From: Pseudomonadota bacterium
Lineage (GTDB): Bacteria; Myxococcota; Myxococcia; Myxococcales; Myxococcaceae
Direction: 5' to 3'
Length of the DNA: 5,763 nucleotides
Assembly: GCA_023424585.1 (NCBI GenBank)
Contig: JAFADT010000018.1
Span: forward strand, 1-5,763
Shown here one piece after another: positions 1-4,457 of this stretch; positions within the stretch are counted from its first letter, which is position 1; every line of letters begins with the position of its first letter. The notes beneath the pieces are model-generated. The model worked only from the letters and a program-made list of their open reading frames with translations. It ran no database searches and had not been told where the DNA came from. A program made the position numbers and the translations under genes.

Positions 1-755
1 CCGGCCAGCAGCGCCGACAGCCGCAGGTACGCCGCCGCGCCGCCCACCAGCGCCACCATGCCCAGCGTCACCGTGCTCTGCTCCGCCAGGTCCTTCAGCG
101 AATGCGTGAGGAACGCCAGCAGCGCGCCGCACGCCACGCCCAGGAGCAGCGCCAGCGACAGCAGGCCCAGCCCCTCCACCGCGTTGCCGGTGGCGCCCAG
201 GACCAGCCCCAGCGCGAGCACGCCCAGGCCCACCGCGTCGTCCATCATCGTGAGCAGCGCCACGCCCAGGCCGCGCGCGCGCTCCAGCCGCCCGTTGCGG
301 TAGCCCAGCACCGCGAAGTGGCTGGAGGACAGGCTCGCCGCCGCGCCCAGCAGCGCCGCCGCGCCCACCGCCACCAGGGGCCTCAACCCCAGGGACAGCA
401 GCAGCGGGACGGACAGGGGCAGCGCGACGAAGAGGAACGCCGTGCCCGCGTGGGCGACCGCCGCCGCGTAGACGGGCCGGGGCAACAGCCGCAGCAGGCG
501 CGGCTCCAGGTTGAGCCCCAGGAGCACCCCGCCCGTGCCCAGCCCCAGCGCCATCAGCGGGCGCAGCGAGTCCAGGTTGTGCGCGGTGAGCACGCCCAAC
601 AGCGACGGCCCCAGCAGCGCCCCGAAGATGAGGAACAGGAGGCCGCTGGCCGCCAGCTGCGCCAGCGCCGGGAAGCGCCCCGGAGCCAGGAGCGACCGGC
701 TGGACGCGAGCAGCGACAACGCCGCGACGATGAGGAAGACGAGCAGCGCTTGCAC
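1..755 (-). CDS. Cation:proton antiporter, CPA2/Kef-like, N-terminal part (3' end outside window)
   Basis: Polytopic inner-membrane transporter that probably exchanges Na+ or K+ for protons. The 251 visible residues are almost entirely hydrophobic helices. The first (about residues 2-17) is followed by a GALLGPSLLG stretch (45-54) typical of the second helix of Kef/NhaA-fold exchangers, then by GTGGVLLGLNLEP (73-85), matching the 'iGlel' region. A Ser-rich SLSSSHFAVLGYRNGRLERARG segment begins at 141 and leads into LLTMMDDAVGLGVLAL (168-183). The Asp172-Asp173 pair sits where CPA2 members carry their ion-binding DD/ND pair, which suggests electrogenic exchange. Full-length relatives have about 380-600 residues, so at least a third is missing off the left edge, including any C-terminal regulatory domain. 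The start is GTG at 753-755, because an in-frame stop lies only ten bases upstream (765-767); no strong ribosome-binding site is visible. It lies 35 bases after the PII-like gene and is probably co-transcribed with it. The family is confident; the transported ion cannot be read. Confidence 0.85.
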   Translation of the reverse strand, partial: MQALLVFLIVAALSLLASSRSLLAPGRFPALAQLAASGLLFLIFGALLGPSLLGVLTAHNLDSLRPLMALGLGTGGVLLGLNLEPRLLRLLPRPVYAAAVAHAGTAFLFVALPLSVPLLLSLGLRPLVAVGAAALLGAAASLSSSHFAVLGYRNGRLERARGLGVALLTMMDDAVGLGVLALGLVLGATGNAVEGLGLLSLALLLGVACGALLAFLTHSLKDLAEQSTVTLGMVALVGGAAAYLRLSALLA

Positions 756-790
756 GGAGCGTGCTTACACCCGTGCCCCCCCGCGCGTCA

Positions 791-1126
791 TCAACGCCGG
801 TGCGTGGGCGCCGCCAGGACGGGCAGGGCCACCAGGCGCCCCATTGGCGGGTCGTCCGCGTCCATCTCCAGTTGGCCGCGCTGGAGGATGCGATCCAGCT
901 CCTCCTGTGGGAGGGCGGGCAGCACGCTCACGAGCACGACGCGATCCTCATCCGCGCCCAGGGCGAGGCTGCGCAGGCCGGCGAACACCGGGACCTCCGC
1001 GGACAGGGCCGCGGCGGCGCTGCGCGCTCGGATGACCAGCGGTTCCGGGATGCCGAACTCCCGGAGCCGGCGGATCGCCCGCTCGGTCGTCTCCACCTGT
1101 TCGAGGAACGTGATGACCAAGTACAC
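791..1126 (-). CDS. Small PII-like (ferredoxin-fold) protein, probable antiporter regulator
   Basis: A 111-residue soluble protein. Its opening YLVITFLEQVETTERAIRRL (residues 2-21) is a beta strand followed by a helix, then GIPEPLVIRARS (25-36) forms a second strand. RVVLVSVLP (62-70) is a third strand, followed by a helix, and GRLVALPV (96-103) is a closing strand. This beta-alpha-beta-beta-alpha-beta order, the length and the final G-(K/R)-hydrophobic-PV segment match the GlnB/PII-like superfamily, in particular small PII-like proteins with an EVPVFAGLRSL-type middle (44-54). I do not see the classical uridylylated T-loop Tyr, so nitrogen signalling through GlnD is unlikely. The start is GTG at 1124-1126, the only usable start after the in-frame stop at 1166-1168; the ribosome-binding site is weak. 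It lies between the KGG-repeat gene (39-base gap) and the antiporter gene (35-base gap). PII-like proteins often sit beside and gate transporters, so regulation of the antiporter is my inference. Fold placement is moderately sure; ligand unknown. Confidence 0.8.
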   Translation of the reverse strand: MYLVITFLEQVETTERAIRRLREFGIPEPLVIRARSAAAALSAEVPVFAGLRSLALGADEDRVVLVSVLPALPQEELDRILQRGQLEMDADDPPMGRLVALPVLAAPTHRR

Positions 1127-1165
1127 GCGGCCGTCATATCGGAAGACCGCGCATCCTGTCCCCCG

Positions 1166-1606
1166 TTACTCGTTGCCACCGGGCTGAGCGGGCTCTTCCG
1201 GAGCCGGCGCGGCGGGACCCTCGGACGCGGAGGCGTTCCCCGCCTGCCCCTCCATGGCGGCGCGGGCGGCGCGCTTGCCCTCTTCAATCAGCTTCTTGAC
1301 CTTCTGCCCGCCCTTGCGGCCGATCTCCTCATAGAAGTTCGGGCCGCGGGTGGCCTTGACGCGATCGCCGCCCTTCTTGCCGATCTCCTCGTAGAACTTG
1401 GCGCCGCGCTCGGCCTTGACGGTCTCGCCGCCCTTACGGCCGATCTCCTCGTAGAAGGAGCGGCCGCGCTCGGCCTTCACCGTGGCTCCGCCCTTGCGAC
1501 CGATGGTCTCGTAGAACTCGCGACCGCGCTCGTTGCGGACCGTCTCGCCGCCCTTACGCCCGGCCTCCGCCACCGTCATGCTTCCCTTGTTGTCCTTGTC
1601 CGTCAT
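1166..1606 (-). CDS. KGG-repeat stress-type hydrophilic protein
   Basis: A 146-residue, highly charged, Gly-rich protein with no membrane segment or signal peptide. After a short lead with TVAEAGRKGG (11-20) it carries five KGG motifs at residues 18-20, 38-40, 58-60, 78-80 and 98-100, exactly 20 residues apart. The unit is approximately (R/K)KGGxxVxxxRGxxFYEEIG. This is the bacterial stress-induced KGG repeat (Pfam KGG family; Bacillus GsiB is the known relative), thought to act as a hydrophilin protecting cells during desiccation, acid or starvation stress. After the repeats come a basic helix QKVKKLIEEGKRAARAA (101-117) and an Ala/Pro/Glu-rich tail. The start is ATG at 1604-1606, preceded by a good ribosome-binding site (AGGAG, eight bases upstream). 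The reading frame stays open to 1783, but that extension has no repeat character and no better start. It is the first gene of the likely three-gene minus-strand unit with the PII-like and antiporter genes. Family assignment is firm; cellular role is from family knowledge. Confidence 0.92.
   Translation of the reverse strand: MTDKDNKGSMTVAEAGRKGGETVRNERGREFYETIGRKGGATVKAERGRSFYEEIGRKGGETVKAERGAKFYEEIGKKGGDRVKATRGPNFYEEIGRKGGQKVKKLIEEGKRAARAAMEGQAGNASASEGPAAPAPEEPAQPGGNE
1307..1558 (-). repeat. Four 60-bp tandem coding repeats plus a partial fifth
   Basis: In-frame tandem repeat inside the KGG-repeat gene. Full units lie at 1499-1558, 1439-1498, 1379-1438 and 1319-1378, and a fifth KGG motif closes the array at 1307-1318. 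Units are very similar in DNA as well as protein: the plus strand shows recurring 'cgatctcctcgtagaa' and 'gcgctcggcctt' blocks. This suggests expansion by duplication or maintenance by gene conversion. The first-encoded unit (1499-1558) is the most diverged (ETIG instead of EEIG, RNERG instead of KAERG). Confidence 0.9.
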
Positions 1607-1739
1607 GTCCGTGTCTCCTCTCGTGACTGCCCAACCCCGTCCGCGCCTTGGTGTCCCTTGCCTGAAACCTTGGGACGGAAGCGCCCCGATGCAAGCAAGC
1701 TCCGTACACCGCCAGCCGTTCTCTCCTGACATTGCATGC

Positions 1740-1770
1740 ATAATCCCCAAGGATTTCGCGCGCTTGTCAG
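1740..1770 (-). promoter_or_regulatory. Weak candidate sigma70-type promoter for the KGG-repeat unit
   Basis: On the minus strand CTGACA (1765-1770) resembles a -35 box and GATTAT (1740-1745) matches four of six -10 positions. The spacing is 19 bases, longer than the ideal 17. It would give an untranslated leader of about 125 bases before the ATG at 1606. The inverted repeat AATCC-CCAA-GGATT overlaps the -10 side, so an operator is conceivable. This is a weak match, listed because it is the best pair I could find on this strand. Confidence 0.22.
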
Positions 1771-1910
1771 GCTTGCTAGGCATCCGGACGGGACGGGTGA
1801 TTGCCCGGCAGGACGCTCTCGTTGTTCACAACAATTCAGGCCACGTTGCCGATTCCCTGCTCGGTTCCCACCTTGTGCGCAACGCCTGACATCTGGGTTC
1901 GCGGGCGGTG

Positions 1911-1919
1911 GGGGGAGGA
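1911..1919 (+). promoter_or_regulatory. Ribosome-binding site that decides the TTG start of the VTT gene
   Basis: GGGGGAGGA, a strong Shine-Dalgarno sequence, ends four bases before TTG at 1924. No ATG or GTG in the same frame has a comparable site. The next in-frame ATG (1975) would cut into the first membrane helix. This fixes TTG as the most likely start. Confidence 0.75.
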
Positions 1920-1923
1920 CTCC

Positions 1924-2667
1924 TTGGCGAGTGGCGGCAGCGGACTGAAGACCTGGTTGCGCATCCTGGCGCCCATGGTCGTCTCCATTGGCGGTCTGGT
2001 GATGCTCCGGCTGTTGGGGCCGGACTTCATCGATCAGCGCACCATCCGGGAGCTGTTGCTCCCCCTGGGCGACTACGCCCCCCTGGCCTACGTGGCCTTC
2101 CTGGCCGTGCGGCCCCTGACCCTCCTCCCGGGCCAGGTGCTCACCGCAGTGGGCGGGATGATGTTCGGAACCCTCGCCGCGACCCTCTATTCACTAACGG
2201 GCAGCTTCCTGTCCGCCACCCTGCTCTTCTTCGTCGCTCGCAAGCTGGGCACCCGGCCCATGCAGCGGATGTGCGGCAGCAGGTACTCCGCCATCTCCAG
2301 GGCGGCGCGGCGGCATGACTTCCACTTCGCGTTCCTGGCCTGCCTCAACCCGCTGTGCCCCACGGACCTCATGTTGATCGCCAGCGCGGCGAGCGGCGCG
2401 CGCTTCTGGCCCTCCGTGCTGGGCGTGGTGCTGGGCACCATCCCGGGCACCTTCCTCACCGCGCAGTTCGGCAGTGGCCTGGCGCAGGGCCGCACGGTGA
2501 TGACCGCCGTGTCCGCGGTGGGCATGGTGGTGTCGCTGGTGCTGGGCGTCATCTTCGGCCGCCGGTTCTACAAGGAGATCAGCGACGCGCCGGTGGAGCC
2601 CCCCGCCCCCGAGGCGGTGCCCGCGCGGGACCTGGGCGGCGCGAAGGAGGCGCTCACCACGCCGTGA
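1924..2667 (+). CDS. VTT-domain membrane protein (TVP38/TMEM64, DedA-like)
   Basis: A 247-residue integral membrane protein of the SNARE-associated/VTT superfamily, whose bacterial members are linked to lipid-carrier flipping, membrane homeostasis and proton-dependent transport. Visible parts: an N-terminal helix (about 10-31); VRPLTLLPGQVLTAVGGMMFG (62-82), which is the hallmark re-entrant segment with Pro69-Gly70 and the GxxFG turn; a helix ending in FFVARKLGTRP (102-112); LNPLCPTDLMLIASAASG (141-158), the second re-entrant segment; GVVLGTIPGTFLTAQFGSG (167-185); a last helix (about 192-211); and a Pro/Ala-rich cytoplasmic tail. Many relatives carry Arg in the second re-entrant segment just before the xxPxxP motif, but here the matching position appears to be Cys140 or Asn142. 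The start is TTG at 1924, chosen because of the strong ribosome-binding site. The stop codon lies inside the end of the convergent lysR gene (14-base overlap). Family is confident; substrate unknown. Confidence 0.88.
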   Translation: MASGGSGLKTWLRILAPMVVSIGGLVMLRLLGPDFIDQRTIRELLLPLGDYAPLAYVAFLAVRPLTLLPGQVLTAVGGMMFGTLAATLYSLTGSFLSATLLFFVARKLGTRPMQRMCGSRYSAISRAARRHDFHFAFLACLNPLCPTDLMLIASAASGARFWPSVLGVVLGTIPGTFLTAQFGSGLAQGRTVMTAVSAVGMVVSLVLGVIFGRRFYKEISDAPVEPPAPEAVPARDLGGAKEALTTP

Positions 2668-3556
2668 CGCCGCGCAGCTCCTCCACCAGGTGCTGGAGGA
2701 GCGCGCGGACGCGGGGCACGGACTGGCGCCCCGGCAGGCACAGCGCGTGGACGGGAGGCCCTTCCGCGGCGTAGTCCGCCAGCACCTCCACCAGCGCGCC
2801 ATCGCGCAGGCGGGCGTCGCTCATGAAGTCCAGCACCTGGCAGAGCCCGGCACCGGCGGCGGCCAGGTCCAGCAGCGCGGGGCCGTGATCCACGTCCATG
2901 GCCGCGCGCGTGCGCACCACCTGCGGCCCGGCGCCCGGTGACGTCCGGAAGTGCCACTCGCGGGTGAGGCCGCGCGGATCCACGAACTTCAGGCACGCGT
3001 GGCGCTCCAGCCGCGACGGGTGCTCCGGCGTCCCGTGCCGGGCCAGGTAGGCCGGCGACGCGAGCGTCATCCACCGCGTGGAGAGCAGCCGCCGCGCCAC
3101 GAGGCTGGAGTCCTCCAGCCCGCCCAGGCGGATGGCCACGTCGACCTGCTCCTCCACCAGCTTGCTGAGCCGGTCGCTCATGCGCACGTGCAGCGTGAGC
3201 TGCGGGTGGCGGGCCTGGAGCCGCGCCAGCCGGGGCAGCAGCACGGGGCCCAGGATGAACGGCAGCGACACCGTGAGCGGCCCCCGGGGCGCGCGGTGCG
3301 CCTGGGCCACCGTCTCGCGCGCGGCGCGGATCTGCGCCACGGCCTCGCGCGCCCGCTCCAGGAAGGCGGCGCCCTCGGAGGTGAGGGCCACCTGCCGGCT
3401 GGTGCGCTCCAGGAGCCTCGCGCCCAGTTCCTCCTCCAGCCTGCGCACCGCCTTGCTCACCGCCGCCACGGTGACGCCCAGCCGCTCCGCGGCCTTGCGG
3501 AAGCTCCGCTCCTCCGCCACGTGGAGGAACGGCAACACGCCCGTGAACAGGTCCAT
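2654..3556 (-). CDS. LysR-family transcriptional regulator
   Basis: A 300-residue DNA-binding regulator. Residues 1-60 form the winged helix-turn-helix: FLHVAEERSFRKAAERLG (10-27), then VTVAAVSKAVRRLEEELGARLL (28-49) with the recognition helix, and RTSRQVALTSEG (51-62). A linker helix (about 63-90) leads to a periplasmic-binding-protein-like effector domain with PLTVSLPFILGPVLLPRLAR, DRLSKLVEEQVDVAIRLGGL and AAGAGLCQVLDFM segments. The pattern resembles the large CrgA/AaeR-like branch of LysR proteins. I chose ATG at 3554-3556 because it gives the canonical MDLFxxVxxFxxVAEE start; an in-frame TTG at 3569-3571 would add five residues but sits inside the operator-like palindrome and lacks a ribosome-binding site. 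It is divergent from the reductase gene across 102 bases, the classical arrangement in which a LysR protein controls its neighbour and itself. Its 3' end overlaps the VTT gene by 14 bases. Effector unknown. Confidence 0.95.
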   Translation of the reverse strand: MDLFTGVLPFLHVAEERSFRKAAERLGVTVAAVSKAVRRLEEELGARLLERTSRQVALTSEGAAFLERAREAVAQIRAARETVAQAHRAPRGPLTVSLPFILGPVLLPRLARLQARHPQLTLHVRMSDRLSKLVEEQVDVAIRLGGLEDSSLVARRLLSTRWMTLASPAYLARHGTPEHPSRLERHACLKFVDPRGLTREWHFRTSPGAGPQVVRTRAAMDVDHGPALLDLAAAGAGLCQVLDFMSDARLRDGALVEVLADYAAEGPPVHALCLPGRQSVPRVRALLQHLVEELRGVTAW

Positions 3557-3563
3557 GCCACGG

Positions 3564-3586
3564 ATTGTCAACCGGAGGTTGACGAT
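3564..3586. promoter_or_regulatory. Inverted repeat, probable LysR recognition site
   Basis: Arms ATTGTCAACC (3564-3573) and GGTTGACGAT (3577-3586) around GGA: 9 of 10 positions are complementary, with the inner seven perfect (GTCAACC/GGTTGAC). It ends eight bases before the lysR ATG, a place where bound protein would repress lysR itself, as LysR family members often do. Confidence 0.7.
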
Positions 3587-3627
3587 GGTTCAACCCGGAG
3601 GTGCTCACGGCCAATGCGGTTGACGAT
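3587..3627. promoter_or_regulatory. Secondary half-sites, possible LysR activation site
   Basis: GGTTCAACC (3587-3595) is a small palindrome containing TTCAACC, close to the GTCAACC arm of the main site. GGTTGACGAT at 3618-3627 is an exact ten-base copy of the right arm of the main inverted repeat, 41 bases downstream (about four helical turns). Its end is 31 bases from the reductase ATG, consistent with an activation half-site near the reductase promoter. I cannot identify clear -35/-10 boxes for the reductase. Confidence 0.5.
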
Positions 3628-3658
3628 TAGGGTTCACCCCACACGAAAGGGAGTCCTC

Positions 3659-4309
3659 ATGAAGATCGCGATCCTGGGTACGGGCATGGTGGGCGAGACG
3701 CTGGGCAGCAAGCTGGTGGCGCTGGGCCACGAGGTGCGCATGGGCTCGCGCACGCCGGACAACGCGAAGGCCGCGGCGTGGGTGAAGAAGGCCGGGAGCA
3801 ACGCGTCGCAGGGCACGTTCCGCGACGCGGCCGTGTTCGCGGAGCTGCTCTTCAACTGCACGCGCGGCACGGCCTCGCTGGAGGTCCTGGAGTCCGCGGG
3901 CGAGGACGCCCTGCGCGGCAAGGTGCTGGTGGATGTGTCCAACCCGCTCGACTTCACCAAGGGCATGCCGCCGGTGCTCGCCACGCCCCCGGACGACTCG
4001 CTGGGCGAGCAGCTCCAGCGCGCCTTCCCGTCGCTCAAGGTGGTGAAGGCGCTCAACACGATGAACTGCGAGGTGATGGTGGAGCCGTCGCGCGTGCCGG
4101 GGGACCACGACGTCTTCGTGTCCGGCAACGACGTGGACGCCAAGGCCCGCGTGAAGCAGCTCCTCACGGAGGGCTTCGGCTGGAAGCACGTCATCGACCT
4201 GGGTGACATCACCACGGCCCGGGGCACCGAGGCGTTCCTCCCGCTGTGGCTGCGCCTGTGGGGCACCCTTCGCACCGGCGACTTCAACATCCACGTCGTG
4301 AAGCGCTGA
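3659..4309 (+). CDS. Rossmann-fold NADP-dependent reductase, F420-dependent NADP oxidoreductase-like
   Basis: A 216-residue cytoplasmic protein matching the compact NADPH:F420 oxidoreductase family (usual length about 210-225). Residues 1-20 form the first beta-alpha unit with the dinucleotide-binding motif GTGMVG (7-12). EVRMGSRTPDNAKA (25-38) follows, where Ser30-Arg31 sit where this family contacts the 2'-phosphate of NADP. Further marks are LVDVSNPLDF (90-99), VVKALNTMN (128-136) and a C-terminal LGDITTARGTEAFLPLWLRL (181-200), typical of the family. Hydride transfer between NADP(H) and a second cofactor or substrate is therefore likely. Many proteins with this fold are not proven F420 users, and myxobacterial F420 dependence cannot be judged here. 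The start ATG at 3659 has a good ribosome-binding site (AAAGGGAG at 3646-3653, five bases away). The frame is open back to 2951, but that stretch is the antisense of lysR. It is probably controlled by the divergent LysR protein. Confidence 0.9.
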   Translation: MKIAILGTGMVGETLGSKLVALGHEVRMGSRTPDNAKAAAWVKKAGSNASQGTFRDAAVFAELLFNCTRGTASLEVLESAGEDALRGKVLVDVSNPLDFTKGMPPVLATPPDDSLGEQLQRAFPSLKVVKALNTMNCEVMVEPSRVPGDHDVFVSGNDVDAKARVKQLLTEGFGWKHVIDLGDITTARGTEAFLPLWLRLWGTLRTGDFNIHVVKR

Positions 4310-4322
4310 ACACCCCTGCCCC

Positions 4323-4355
4323 CGTGTCTGGAATTGACCAGATGCGTCAGACACG
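4323..4355 (+). terminator. Hairpin after the reductase gene, possible terminator
   Basis: Perfect eight-base arms CGTGTCTG (4323-4330) and CAGACACG (4348-4355) enclose a 17-base loop, starting 14 bases after the reductase stop. No T-run follows, so if it ends transcription it is not a canonical intrinsic terminator. An alternative smaller hairpin TCTGG-AATTGA-CCAGA (4327-4342) uses part of the same left arm and cannot form at the same time. An operator is an equal possibility. Confidence 0.35.
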
Positions 4356-4415
4356 CGGTGTGGATTGCGAGGCCATGGCGCGGACAAACGCAACTTCCCT
4401 GGGAAGACACGGATA

Positions 4416-4453
4416 ACCTACCCAAACACACTTTTCCCCCGGTGTTTGGAGGT
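4416..4453 (+). promoter_or_regulatory. Hairpin sequestering the hydrolase ribosome-binding site
   Basis: Perfect eight-base arms CCAAACAC (4422-4429) and GTGTTTGG (4442-4449) surround a 12-base loop. With a two-base bulge (4420-4421) the stem extends by ACCT (4416-4419) against AGGT (4450-4453), giving 12 pairs. The right arm covers the whole Shine-Dalgarno sequence GGAGG (4448-4452), five bases before the ATG at 4458. Such a structure would lower translation until melted or bound; whether it is regulated is inference. Confidence 0.55.
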
Positions 4454-4457
4454 CCCC

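Larger units (their letters stand above)
1607..1923. other. Divergent intergenic region (317 bp) with short palindromes
   Basis: No convincing gene is visible here. Open frames crossing it are extensions of the flanking genes without coding character. It must hold the promoters of the minus-strand KGG/PII/antiporter unit and of the plus-strand VTT gene. Short symmetric elements seen directly: TGCATGCA at 1733-1740; AATCC-CCAA-GGATT at 1742-1755; TTGTT-CAC-AACAA at 1822-1834. The region around 1730-1760 and 1820-1840 is locally more AT-rich than the genes, as expected for regulatory DNA. None of these elements can be assigned to a named regulator from sequence alone. Confidence 0.6.
4310..4457. 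other. Intergenic region between reductase and hydrolase
   Basis: 148 bases without a gene. It contains an eight-base-arm hairpin (4323-4355), a small palindrome TTCCC-T-GGGAA (4395-4405) and a hairpin over the hydrolase ribosome-binding site (4416-4453). The stretch 4385-4440 is clearly less GC-rich than its surroundings, as expected for a promoter, and GATAAC at 4412-4417 is a possible -10-like element without a good -35 partner. No U-tract follows the first hairpin. Confidence 0.55.

Noticed and set aside
102..1187. Long plus-strand open frame (361 codons) opposite the antiporter and PII-like genes
   Set aside because: Its product is mostly Arg/Gln/Ala low-complexity sequence, typical of the antisense of GC-rich coding DNA. 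The minus-strand reading gives a clear membrane transporter.
1307..1558. 60-bp repeats considered as a CRISPR array
   Set aside because: The units are contiguous and coding with a strict 20-codon period, with no unique spacers between constant repeats.
1607..1783. 59-residue N-terminal extension of the KGG-repeat protein
   Set aside because: No ribosome-binding site or conserved character is apparent, whereas the ATG at 1606 has AGGAG at ideal distance and gives the expected compact protein.
3566..3571. TTGACA on the minus strand as a -35 box for lysR
   Set aside because: A -10 box at normal spacing would fall inside the lysR coding region. The hexamer is better explained as part of the palindromic operator.
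2951..3658. In-frame upstream extension of the reductase gene
   Set aside because: The stretch is antisense to lysR and of low-complexity composition. The ATG at 3659 has a proper ribosome-binding site and gives the exact family N-terminus.
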